From Planctomicrobium piriforme (GTDB lineage Bacteria > Planctomycetota > Planctomycetia > Pirellulales > PNKZ01), in contig CAMCTH010000276.1 of assembly GCA_945877965.1 (NCBI GenBank), forward strand, positions 1 to 6,528: DNA of 6,528 nt, given 5' to 3'. Of the stretch, positions 1 through 6,378 are shown piece after piece. How positions within the stretch are numbered: the stretch's first letter is position 1; each line of letters starts with the position of its first letter. The notes under the pieces were generated by a model. The model ran no database searches, was not told the DNA's origin, and saw nothing but the letters and a program-made list of their open reading frames with translations. Position numbers and translations under genes: made by a program.

Positions 1-735
1 GGAGTCATCAACGGCCCCGACGATGCGCGGAAGGCGGTGCGTCAGCGATACAAAGACGGCGCCGACCTGATCAAAATCACCGCGACGGGAGGCGTGCTGA
101 GCTTGGCTGCAAACGGCCAGAACCCACAGTTCACCGACGAAGAGCTGAAAGCGATCGTCGAAACGGCGCACGACTACGGCATGATCGTCGCCGTTCACGC
201 GCACGGTACGGAAGGAATGAAGCGAGCCGTGCTGGCCGGCGTCGATTCGATCGAGCACGGCACGTACATGACCGACGAGATCATCGCGCTGATGAAAGAA
301 CGCGGCACCTATTGGGTGCCGACCAACATGGCCGGCGAATGGGTGGCGATGAAGTCGAAGGAGCCAGGCTATTTTCCCGAAGTCGTCCGACCGAAGGCCG
401 CCGTCATCGGCGCGCAAATGGCCGCGACGTTTGCCAAAGGGTACGCCGCCGGCGTGAAGGTTGCTTTCGGCACCGACTCGGGAGTCTCGGCGCACGGTGA
501 GAATGCGCATGAGTTCGAGCTGATGGTCGCCGGCGGCATGCCGCCGATGAAAGCGATCCAAGCTGCGACGCTCACGGCGGCGCAGCTCCTGAAAATCGAC
601 GACCGACTGGGCACGATCGAAGAGAAGAAGCTGGCCGATCTCGTCGCCGTGAAAGGCAATCCGCTCGAAGACATCAGTCTGATGCGGTCGGTGGCCTTCG
701 TCATGAAAGAAGGGGTTGTTCACAAAGGACCGTAA
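1..735 (+). CDS. Metal-dependent amidohydrolase, C-terminal part (5' end outside window)
   Basis: The reading frame is open from base 1 to the TAA at 733-735, giving 244 residues; a GTG at 37 lies inside the gene and is not the start. The protein matches the amidohydrolase superfamily (PF01979 type, imidazolonepropionase/Xaa-Pro dipeptidase-like branch). Visible metal-site candidates, counted from the window edge, are Lys25 in LIKITATGG (position of the carboxylated lysine), the HAH pair at 66/68 (VHAHGTEG), His86 in IEHGT and Asp159 in FGTDSG. The C-terminus (GTIEEKKLADLVAVKGNPL) is the usual return to the small beta-sandwich domain. Family members are around 400-430 residues, so roughly 170-190 residues are missing upstream. 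Members hydrolyse cyclic amides or dipeptides; the substrate cannot be told here, nor whether it is exported, because the N-terminus is absent. No frameshift is seen. Confidence 0.9.
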   Translation, partial: GVINGPDDARKAVRQRYKDGADLIKITATGGVLSLAANGQNPQFTDEELKAIVETAHDYGMIVAVHAHGTEGMKRAVLAGVDSIEHGTYMTDEIIALMKERGTYWVPTNMAGEWVAMKSKEPGYFPEVVRPKAAVIGAQMAATFAKGYAAGVKVAFGTDSGVSAHGENAHEFELMVAGGMPPMKAIQAATLTAAQLLKIDDRLGTIEEKKLADLVAVKGNPLEDISLMRSVAFVMKEGVVHKGP

Positions 736-753
736 CGATTTGATCGAATCGTT
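734..753. repeat. Inverted repeat at the end of the amidohydrolase gene
   Basis: AACGATT (734-740) and AATCGTT (747-753) form a perfect 7-bp stem with a 6-nt loop. It starts inside the TAA stop codon. The stem is AT-rich and no T-run follows, so it is not a convincing intrinsic terminator. It could slow transcripts or protect the 3' end. Confidence 0.3.
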
Positions 754-908
754 CGTCCGCAAGTCACTCCCATAAAGCAGGCTGGAGTTTCGTCAAACCC
801 CGGATGAGGAACATCGCCTTGCGTTGCGCTTGAGCCGATAATACAAGTAACCTGTCGACTCGATCGCCCCGCCTCGCTCTCCCGCCGCCCCGCCCACGGA
901 GCTCGACG

Positions 909-2324
909 ATGTTTGCCTTCGACGATTTGCCGTCGCACCTCTGCGACGGAATCGCCCGCCGCGAGATGCTGCGCGTCGGCGGCCTGAGCTCGCTCGGCCT
1001 GACGTTGCCCCAGCTGTGGTCGGCGCAACAAGCCTTAGCCGTTCCGTCGGCCGGCGTGGTGCATGCCCCGGCGACCAGTCGCGCGAAATCTTGCATCGTG
1101 CTGTTCCTGCTAGGCGGCCCGCCGCAACACGAAACTTGGGACCCCAAGCCCGAGGCTCCGGTCGAAGTTCGCGGCGATCTGCGACCGATCGCTACGGCGA
1201 CGCCGGGTATTGAAGTCGGCGAACTGATGCCGCGCACGGCCAAGCTCACCGATAAGATCGCCGTGCTGCGCGCCGTGTCGTCGCGCGACAACGCTCACTC
1301 CTCGAGCGGCTACGCGATGCTCACCGGCATGCCGCATCTGCCGTTGAACGTCGAAGGGGCCAAGCCCGGCGCGCCGAACGATCGCCCTTGCTTAGGCGCC
1401 ATCGTGCAAAAGTTTCGCGACTCAACCGGCGCGTTGCCCGGCTCGGTTCGCTTGCCCGAAGAGATTTGGAACACCGGTGGGAAAGTCTGGCCGGGGCAAG
1501 ACGCGGGCTTCCTCGAAAGCTCGGCCGATCCGTGGTACTTGTTATGCGATCCGAATCAGCCCGACTTCTCCGTCCCCGGCATCGCCTTGCCGGAGGAGTT
1601 GTCGTCTGCGCGCGCCGCCGAACGGCAAGCTCTGTTGAACTCGCTGAATCGCGGCGCGACGGCGTCGGCCCCGCGAGTTTACGAAGAGCGTTGGAGCAAA
1701 CTCACCGAGCGAGCATTGGATTTGATCTCGGCGCGTCGCGGCGGCGAGGCCTTTGATTTGTCTCGCGAATCGGCCGTCATGCGCGAGCGCTACGGCCGGA
1801 ATCGTTTTGGGCAAAGCGTATTACTGGCGCGCCGACTCGTCGAAGCCGGCGTGTCGCTGGTGCAGGTGAATTGGACTCGGTGGGCAACCGACACCGCGGC
1901 CAGTCCGGGCTGGGACAATCACGCGAACAATGCCGAGCGATTGAAGACGGTCCTCATGCCGCCGATGGACCAAGCGTACTCCGCGCTGCTCTCCGATCTT
2001 GACGAACGCGGCAAGTTGGATGAAACGCTCGTCGTGTGGATGGGCGAGTTCGGCCGCTCGCCTAAGATCAACAAGAGCGCCGGCCGCGATCATTGGGGGG
2101 CTGTGTACTCGACGGCACTTGCCGGCGGCGGCGTTCGCGGCGGACAAGTGGTCGGTGCCTCCGACGCGCTCGGCGGTCAACCGAAAGAGGGCGTCGTCAG
2201 TCCGAGCGATTTCGCGGCGACGATCTTGCACGCGTTGGGCGTACCGGTCGACGGCCTGTTGCACGACCGACTTGGACGCCCGATGCCGGTCTGCAACGGA
2301 CGCGTCATTAACGGCGTGTTTTAG
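909..2324 (+). CDS. DUF1501 family protein with Tat-type signal
   Basis: This is a 471-residue protein of the DUF1501 family (PF07394), abundant in Planctomycetes and related to the alkaline phosphatase/sulfatase fold. The N-terminus has twin arginines at residues 17-18 (ARREMLRVGG) followed by a hydrophobic stretch and ALA near residue 44, suggesting Tat export. Family landmarks are FLLGGPPQHETWDPKP (66-81), the DNAHSSSGYAMLTG block (127-140), GWDNHANN (334-341), GEFGRSPKI (379-387) and AGRDHW (391-396). The last three carry the Asp/His residues that would line a metal site. The ATG is supported by GGAG at 898-901 with a 7-nt spacer. The length is normal for the family and the frame is intact. 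The biochemical function is not established. In Planctomycetes such genes often sit next to a DUF1549/DUF1553 gene; here the visible neighbours are an amidohydrolase and an SGNH hydrolase. The SGNH gene follows after 62 bp, so the two are probably co-transcribed. Confidence 0.92.
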   Translation: MFAFDDLPSHLCDGIARREMLRVGGLSSLGLTLPQLWSAQQALAVPSAGVVHAPATSRAKSCIVLFLLGGPPQHETWDPKPEAPVEVRGDLRPIATATPGIEVGELMPRTAKLTDKIAVLRAVSSRDNAHSSSGYAMLTGMPHLPLNVEGAKPGAPNDRPCLGAIVQKFRDSTGALPGSVRLPEEIWNTGGKVWPGQDAGFLESSADPWYLLCDPNQPDFSVPGIALPEELSSARAAERQALLNSLNRGATASAPRVYEERWSKLTERALDLISARRGGEAFDLSRESAVMRERYGRNRFGQSVLLARRLVEAGVSLVQVNWTRWATDTAASPGWDNHANNAERLKTVLMPPMDQAYSALLSDLDERGKLDETLVVWMGEFGRSPKINKSAGRDHWGAVYSTALAGGGVRGGQVVGASDALGGQPKEGVVSPSDFAATILHALGVPVDGLLHDRLGRPMPVCNGRVINGVF

Positions 2325-2386
2325 TCGTCGACGCGCGACACATAGAACGACACCTTTGCTGCTTCAACCCGTTTGAGGATCGCATC

Positions 2387-3226
2387 ATGACGTTTCGTCG
2401 TTGCCTTTACCTGATCGCCTTGTTTGTCGTCCCCTTGTCGACGGTCGATTCGGCTTACGCCGAGCACGAAGGAAAAGTGCAGATTCTGCTGTTAGGCGAC
2501 AGCACGACCGAAGGGAGCATTCCGCGGCGACACGTGCCGAAAGGGCCGCATCTTGAGGACGTCATTCGTGAGTTGTTAGCGGAAGAGAAGGACTTGCCGC
2601 CGACGAACGTGATCAATCTGGGCCTCAGCGGCGAGTACGTGCGCCGACTCTTAGACTCGGGCCGATACGACAAGCTCGTCCCCCAACTCCCCGGCATTGA
2701 TTTCGTGCTGATTCGCTACGGCCTGAACGACGTCTCTCGGCGTGAGAACTTCGATGTGAATTTCCCCAAGGACTATCGCGAGTTGATCGATCGTCTGAAA
2801 AAAGATCATCCGCAAGCGACTTTGATTGTGATGACGGTGATTCCGTACGTCGATCCAGCCGGAAGCTCGCGAATCAACAACTTGAACGCCGAGGTCGCCA
2901 AGGCAGCGAACTTGCCGCTGTTCGACATCTATCCGCGCTATGCGGCCGAGTTGAAGCAAGGCCCGAACATGCTCAACTATCGCCGCTTTCCGCTGGAGAA
3001 GATACCGGAGAATCGACGCGTCTTCGCCAAGCCTTTCGTCGTGCCGGGCGCGAATCCGGCCGTCGAAGTGCTCGACAATCGGCTCGACGCCCACTTCGGA
3101 CATCTCCCCGGTTGGTTTAGCGATCGACATCCGAACCTGGCAGGCTATCACGTGATCGGCGACGAAACGGCCAAGTATCTCGCACCGCTCATTCGCGCCC
3201 AATTCGTGCAGCCGAAAGCAAAATAG
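2387..3226 (+). CDS. Secreted SGNH/GDSL-type hydrolase (esterase-like)
   Basis: This 279-residue protein has a clear Sec signal peptide: FRR, a hydrophobic core, and a likely cut after AYA at residue 25. The mature part carries the SGNH blocks: GDSTTEG with nucleophile Ser39 (block I), NLGLSG with Gly82 (block II), RYGLNDV with Asn114 (block III), and SDRHPNLAGY with Asp246 and His248 (block V). The usual block V spacing is D-x-x-H; here it is D-x-H. Members remove acyl groups, commonly acetyl from carbohydrates; the substrate here is unknown. Action in the periplasm or outside the cell is inferred from the signal peptide. The start is set by GAGGA at 2375-2379 with a 7-nt spacer. It lies 62 bp behind the DUF1501 gene and 39 bp ahead of another translation start, which fits an operon. 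Confidence 0.9.
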   Translation: MTFRRCLYLIALFVVPLSTVDSAYAEHEGKVQILLLGDSTTEGSIPRRHVPKGPHLEDVIRELLAEEKDLPPTNVINLGLSGEYVRRLLDSGRYDKLVPQLPGIDFVLIRYGLNDVSRRENFDVNFPKDYRELIDRLKKDHPQATLIVMTVIPYVDPAGSSRINNLNAEVAKAANLPLFDIYPRYAAELKQGPNMLNYRRFPLEKIPENRRVFAKPFVVPGANPAVEVLDNRLDAHFGHLPGWFSDRHPNLAGYHVIGDETAKYLAPLIRAQFVQPKAK

Positions 3227-3265
3227 CCTGCCCGACGAACGACTCCGTCAAGGAAGGATCGGCTT

Positions 3266-3349
3266 ATGTCCGGTTACTTTGGGCTGATGTTGCTGCTGAC
3301 GACTGGAACGGTCTGCGCTACCGAGCCGGGACTAGACGGTACCGTATGA
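3266..3349 (+). pseudogene. Signal-peptide stub: remnant of a truncated third exported-protein gene
   Basis: A very good ribosome binding site (AAGGAAGGA, 3250-3258, 7-nt spacer) precedes an ATG that opens a 27-codon frame. Its first 18 residues, MSGYFGLMLLLTTGTVCA, are a typical signal peptide with a plausible cut after VCA. Nine more residues (TEPGLDGTV) precede a TGA. It follows the SGNH gene by 39 bp in the same direction. No mature protein follows. In the +1 frame, 3345-3383 reads YDSVLLVNGDQTK before another stop, so a frameshift plus truncation is possible. The best reading is the 5' remnant of a gene cut off where the convergent sulfatase segment begins. A genuine 27-residue peptide is less likely but cannot be excluded. 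The original product cannot be named. Confidence 0.55.
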
Positions 3350-3389
3350 TTCCGTCCTTCTGGTCAACGGTGATCAGACCAAGTGACCG

Positions 3390-5039
3390 CTAACGCGAGT
3401 CTGGGAGTTTCAACTCGACCGTCTTCGCCCACTGTGTCCAAGTAGCGGCCATTTGAGCGACGCGATCCGGTTGTTCGGCTGCTAGGTCGTGCGTCTCGGT
3501 GCGGTCTGCTTCCAGATCGAACAGTTCCCATTTCGCTCGCGTCACACCCCACGTCAACTTCCACTTTCCATCGCGGACGGCGCGATTACCGAACAGATAC
3601 CACGACAATTCGCGCGACTCTGGCCATTCCTTACCCTCCAAGATCGGCACCAGGCTACGGCCTTCGGCGGGAAGAATCGCATGGCCGTTAAACTCACGGG
3701 GATATTCACCGTGGGCCAGTTCCAAGAGCGTCGGCATCAGGTCGACGACGTGGCCGACTTGGTGTGTGATCGTGCCGCCGCTACGGACTTGCGGGCCGCG
3801 CACGATGAGCGGCGTTGCGATGCCCCCTTCGTAGCACCAAGTCTTAAAGCGACGAAACGGTGTGGATTGAGCCCAGCCCCATCCGGCGCCGCAGAAGTCA
3901 TAGGTGTCCTTGGGGCCCGGCATTTTCGCGCCGTTGAATTTTCGCCAGCCTGCCACGTCCTCGGGCTCCGAACCGCATCCGCCGTTATCGGACAGAAACA
4001 TCACGACGGTGTCGTCGGCAACTCCGGCCGATTGGAGTGCGGTTAATATCGTGCCGACGCCCCGGTCAAGCCGATCGACCATGGCGGCGTACACCTCCAT
4101 CCGTCGCGTCTCGCGCTCGCGGTCGGCGACGCTTTCCCAGGGCGTGATCTCGTAATCGTATTTCCAATCGCCCAAGCGATGGTCGACCGGCGACAACTCC
4201 GTTTTCGCAGCGACGATTCCCAGTTCGACCTGTCTGCGAAACCGCTTTTCGCGCAGGGCAAAGTAGCCGTCATCGTAACGGCTTCGGTATTTGGCAATGT
4301 CCTCCGGTTTGGCCTGCAACGGGAAGTGGGGGGCGGTGAAACAAACATGCACGAAGAACGGGCCTTGCTTGGAAAGTTTATGAATCATGCCGGCCGCATG
4401 ATCGGCATAAGCATCGGTGGCATAGAACTCCGCCGGGAACTCGGTCACGCGTTCCAGATTATGGAAGAACGGTCGCTGGGTGCCGCCGTTGTAGAACATC
4501 GGATCAGGCGTCGTCGGATGGAAGTAATTGGAGCAGCCGCTGCCGAGCCCCCAATACTCTTGAAAGCCGCGATGGTAGGGATGGGAGTCCGGTCCCGTGC
4601 CGGAATGCCACTTACCGGTGAGCGAGGTGTGATAGCCTGCCGTCTGCATCGCTTCGCCGAGCGTTACCATGTCGCGATGTAGCCACGACGAACGACCATG
4701 GCGCGGATGGAGCCCGGTCAGCAGGGCAGCTCGCGTCGCCACGCAAACGGCGCAGTTATAAAACTGCGTGAACCGAGTCCCTTCTACCGCCAGCCGATCG
4801 AGATGCGGCGTTTCGATTTCGCCGCCGTAGCAACCGAGATCGGAGTATCCCAAATCGTCGGCAAGTATGAGTACGATATTCGGTCTACACGGCGTTTTAC
4901 CTAAATTATCGGCAAATAAGTGGCATATACAGTGAGAGAGGTTAGCTACTACAATGATGAGTGTAGTAATTCTATGTAGCAAATGGCCTAGTAAAAATCG
5001 GGGGTGCGGTCGCACGCTGGCTTCTGACTGAATCGGCAT
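3390..5039 (-). CDS. Secreted arylsulfatase-type sulfatase
   Basis: A 549-residue sulfatase (PF00884 fold) hydrolysing sulfate esters. Numbered from the ATG at 5039: RPNIVLILADDLGYSD has metal ligands Asp61/Asp62; the formylglycine motif is C99-V-A-T-R103 in CVATRAALLTG; then GKWH (Lys143, His145), TAPH (His238), FLSDNGG (Asp351, Asn352), Lys399 before YEGG, and the usual C-terminal WELFDLEAD. All main active-site positions are present. The motif is CxAxR rather than the commoner CxPxR, still a known maturable form. Residues about 24-43 form a hydrophobic, signal-like segment (ITTLIIVVANLSHCICHLFA). The frame stays open to a TTG at 5138, but the ATG has GAGAGA (5044-5049) before it and the stretch beyond it is hairpin-rich control DNA. 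A TTG at codon 20 would give a more compact signal peptide. Codons near the 5' end (AGA, ATA, TTA, CTA, GTA) differ from the rest. It is convergent with the SGNH cluster and divergent from the recombinase. Confidence 0.9.
   Translation of the reverse strand: MPIQSEASVRPHPRFLLGHLLHRITTLIIVVANLSHCICHLFADNLGKTPCRPNIVLILADDLGYSDLGCYGGEIETPHLDRLAVEGTRFTQFYNCAVCVATRAALLTGLHPRHGRSSWLHRDMVTLGEAMQTAGYHTSLTGKWHSGTGPDSHPYHRGFQEYWGLGSGCSNYFHPTTPDPMFYNGGTQRPFFHNLERVTEFPAEFYATDAYADHAAGMIHKLSKQGPFFVHVCFTAPHFPLQAKPEDIAKYRSRYDDGYFALREKRFRRQVELGIVAAKTELSPVDHRLGDWKYDYEITPWESVADRERETRRMEVYAAMVDRLDRGVGTILTALQSAGVADDTVVMFLSDNGGCGSEPEDVAGWRKFNGAKMPGPKDTYDFCGAGWGWAQSTPFRRFKTWCYEGGIATPLIVRGPQVRSGGTITHQVGHVVDLMPTLLELAHGEYPREFNGHAILPAEGRSLVPILEGKEWPESRELSWYLFGNRAVRDGKWKLTWGVTRAKWELFDLEADRTETHDLAAEQPDRVAQMAATWTQWAKTVELKLPDSR
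4947..4968. repeat. Inverted repeat in AT-rich sulfatase 5' coding region
   Basis: TACTACA (4947-4953) and TGTAGTA (4962-4968) form a perfect 7-bp stem with an 8-nt loop. A further GCTAC (4945-4949) can alternatively pair with GTAGC (4976-4980). It lies in the part of the sulfatase encoding the signal peptide, inside a patch of about 39% GC (4861-4980). It may be chance in AT-rich DNA or a protein-binding site. Confidence 0.3.
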
Positions 5040-5083
5040 GGCGTCTCTCACGGCGGTATCAAGGCTGAAAACACGAACTTCCC

Positions 5084-5100
5084 CCGCAGTAGGCCTGCGG
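5084..5100. repeat. Hairpin in the divergent control region
   Basis: CCGCAG (5084-5089) and CTGCGG (5095-5100) form a perfect 6-bp GC-rich stem around a 5-nt loop. It falls just downstream of the predicted sulfatase transcription start (around 5103, - strand), so it would be at the 5' end of that mRNA and could stabilise it or act as an operator. The same DNA would lie in the leader of any longer recombinase transcript. Confidence 0.45.
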
Positions 5101-5109
5101 TGTGACTGC

Positions 5110-5138
5110 AATATCCCCGGCCCTCGGGGGCCGGTCAA
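5110..5138 (-). promoter_or_regulatory. Predicted sigma70-like promoter of the sulfatase gene
   Basis: On the - strand, TTGACC (5138-5133, five of six matches to TTGACA) is followed by a 17-bp spacer and GATATT (5115-5110, four of six matches to TATAAT). Transcription would start near 5103, leaving a leader of about 64 nt before the ATG at 5039. The spacer and the end of the -35 box are occupied by a GC-rich palindrome (5117-5134), a position where a bound protein could block polymerase. The match is by eye and no start site has been measured. Confidence 0.45.
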
Positions 5139-5144
5139 CTTTTT
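5117..5144 (+). terminator. Terminator-like hairpin just upstream of the recombinase (alternatively an operator)
   Basis: CCGGCCC (5117-5123) and GGGCCGG (5128-5134) form a strong 7-bp stem with a TCGG loop. After TCAAC comes TTTTT (5140-5144). Read on the + strand this resembles an intrinsic terminator, although the T-run starts 5 nt late. It ends only 14 nt before the recombinase ATG, so it could stop read-through into, or attenuate, the recombinase. The same palindrome sits between the -35 and -10 boxes of the predicted sulfatase promoter, so an operator role is an equal alternative. Confidence 0.4.
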
Positions 5145-5158
5145 AACGGAATCGAAGC

Positions 5159-6364
5159 ATGGGACGACCCCGCAAACAACGCCGTAATCCGCACGGTGCG
5201 GCCTGGCACTGGAAGCAGACCGACTGCTGGTACTTCACCCTGCCTGGGACCAAGAAACGAGTGGCCCTGTTCGACGAGAATGGCGGCCGGATTCGCGGCC
5301 GTGACAATCAAGATGCCGCCGAGCATGCCTTGGCTCGTGCCAAGCTGTCGGGCGAGATGCACGGAGACGCCCCCGTTGCTGATCAGGCCTGGATCGTGGC
5401 CCGGGTCTGTTCCGAATACTTGCAACACTGCGAGCGGAGCTTGACCGCTCAGTCGATGAGCCGCGGCCACCGCGACTCCTCAGTAACCTATCTGAACGAC
5501 CTTTGCCGCTACTGCGGTGCTCTCCCTGTTGCTCAACTCAAGAAGAGTCATATCCAAACGTGGATTGAAAGCCATGCCGGTTGGCGTTCTTTGGCAACGC
5601 ACCGCAGCGTGATCGCGATCGTCCTGGCGGCGTTCAATCGGGCGGAAGAGATGTCTGACGTTCCCAATCCGCTGAAGGGCTTGAAGAAACCGCAGTCTCA
5701 GCCCCGCTTGCAATCGCTCTCGCCGGAAGATGAGCAGACGCTCTACGATGCGACGGAGGAAAGCTTTCGGAACTTCTTGTTCGCAGCGATTCATACCGGT
5801 CTGCGACCGTATTGCGAACTAGCCAAGCTGACGGCGGACCACGTCGAAGTAAGCGATCGGGGCATGATGTGGCGGGTCTACTCGTCGAAGACGAAGAAGA
5901 CTCGCAAGATTCCGGTCCATGCCGACGTGGCAAAGCTGGTCCGCCGTTTGATGCTCACGGCCCCGAAGGGGTCCGGCAAGCCCCTGTTTCGCAACACGCG
6001 CGATGAGCTGTGGAAGCGGATGACCGGCGTCGTCCGCTTTCTAGCGCTGAAGAAGAAGCTGGGCTGGGATCTCGACCCGGTAAAGGGCAAGTATTCCAGC
6101 TACACCTGTCGGCACACGTACGTGCATCGCATGTTGTCGGGCTATTGGAACGGCGGCATCGGCTGTTCGATCGAGACGCTGGCCGAGTTGATCGGCGACA
6201 CGCCGAAAGTGGCTTATGACCACTACGGAAAAGAGTGGTCGAAGAGCTACGCCGAGCCGCTGTGGGCGGCGATCGGCGGCGGCTCGCAGACCAAGACCAA
6301 GGCGAAGACCGCTGCTGCGCGAGGTAAGGCTACGCCGGCGATCCGTCGCAAGAAGGCACGCTAG
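5159..6364 (+). CDS. Tyrosine recombinase / phage-type integrase, first of a tandem pair
   Basis: This 401-residue site-specific recombinase would cut and rejoin DNA through a phosphotyrosine link. Residues 12-47 form a Trp-rich block (WHWKQTDCWYF) that resembles an arm-type DNA-binding domain. Residues about 76-165 look like a core-binding SAM-like domain. The catalytic domain runs from about 185 to 370: Arg216 in TGLRP, Lys244 in SSKTKK, Arg318-His319 in YTCRHT, and nucleophile Tyr356 in DHYGKEW. Two signature positions differ: the first His of HxxR is Tyr315, and the usual Gly-His before the tyrosine is Gly346-Asp347. Arg216 is followed by PYCE, one residue longer than the common spacing. 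After residue 373 there is a Lys/Arg/Ala-rich tail of about 28 residues. The ATG has only a weak GGA (5148-5150) 8 nt upstream. The next recombinase starts 14 bp after the stop, suggesting one transcript. The frame is intact. Confidence 0.9.
   Translation: MGRPRKQRRNPHGAAWHWKQTDCWYFTLPGTKKRVALFDENGGRIRGRDNQDAAEHALARAKLSGEMHGDAPVADQAWIVARVCSEYLQHCERSLTAQSMSRGHRDSSVTYLNDLCRYCGALPVAQLKKSHIQTWIESHAGWRSLATHRSVIAIVLAAFNRAEEMSDVPNPLKGLKKPQSQPRLQSLSPEDEQTLYDATEESFRNFLFAAIHTGLRPYCELAKLTADHVEVSDRGMMWRVYSSKTKKTRKIPVHADVAKLVRRLMLTAPKGSGKPLFRNTRDELWKRMTGVVRFLALKKKLGWDLDPVKGKYSSYTCRHTYVHRMLSGYWNGGIGCSIETLAELIGDTPKVAYDHYGKEWSKSYAEPLWAAIGGGSQTKTKAKTAAARGKATPAIRRKKAR
5208..5232 (+). repeat. 25-bp direct repeat, copy 1 (shared recombinase N-terminal block)
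   Basis: These 25 bases, encoding the WKQTDCW block, are identical to 6434-6458, 1226 bp downstream. Surrounding codons differ mostly at third positions, so this is best read as conserved coding sequence of a duplicated gene. Recent gene conversion could also keep it identical. Confidence 0.85.
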
Positions 6365-6373
6365 CCGGTTACT

Positions 6374-6378
6374 GAGGA
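6374..6378 (+). promoter_or_regulatory. Ribosome binding site that affects start choice of the second recombinase
   Basis: GAGGA directly abuts the ATG at 6379, leaving no spacer, but stands 6 nt before an in-frame GTG at 6385. The GTG is therefore the better start, shortening the protein by two residues. Confidence 0.5.

Noticed and set aside
837..842. GATAAT, a -10-like hexamer upstream of the DUF1501 gene
   Set aside because: No acceptable -35 box lies 16-18 bp upstream; the nearest TTGCGT (819-824) leaves only 12 bp, so it is not called a promoter.
764..1291. Long - strand frame opposite the DUF1501 start
   Set aside because: It overlaps the well-supported DUF1501 N-terminus, is Arg/Ser-rich as expected from an antisense GC-rich frame, and has no family resemblance.
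3346..3393. Fifteen-codon frame (MIPSFWSTVIRPSDR) overlapping the stop of the stub by ATGA
   Set aside because: It has no recognisable sequence character, overlaps the end of the sulfatase on the other strand, and no downstream coding follows; the overlap looks accidental.
3489..4046. Long + strand open frames inside the sulfatase (also 4179-4682)
   Set aside because: They are antisense shadows of a strongly supported sulfatase gene in high-GC DNA; their translations show no domain signature.
5040..5138. 33-residue N-terminal extension of the sulfatase from a TTG at 5138
   Set aside because: No ribosome binding site precedes the TTG, the segment crosses two hairpins and the predicted promoter, and the encoded residues do not resemble a signal peptide.
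5040..5158. Possible CRISPR or tandem-repeat structure because of the two close hairpins
   Set aside because: The two hairpins differ in sequence and no repeat unit recurs with regular spacing.
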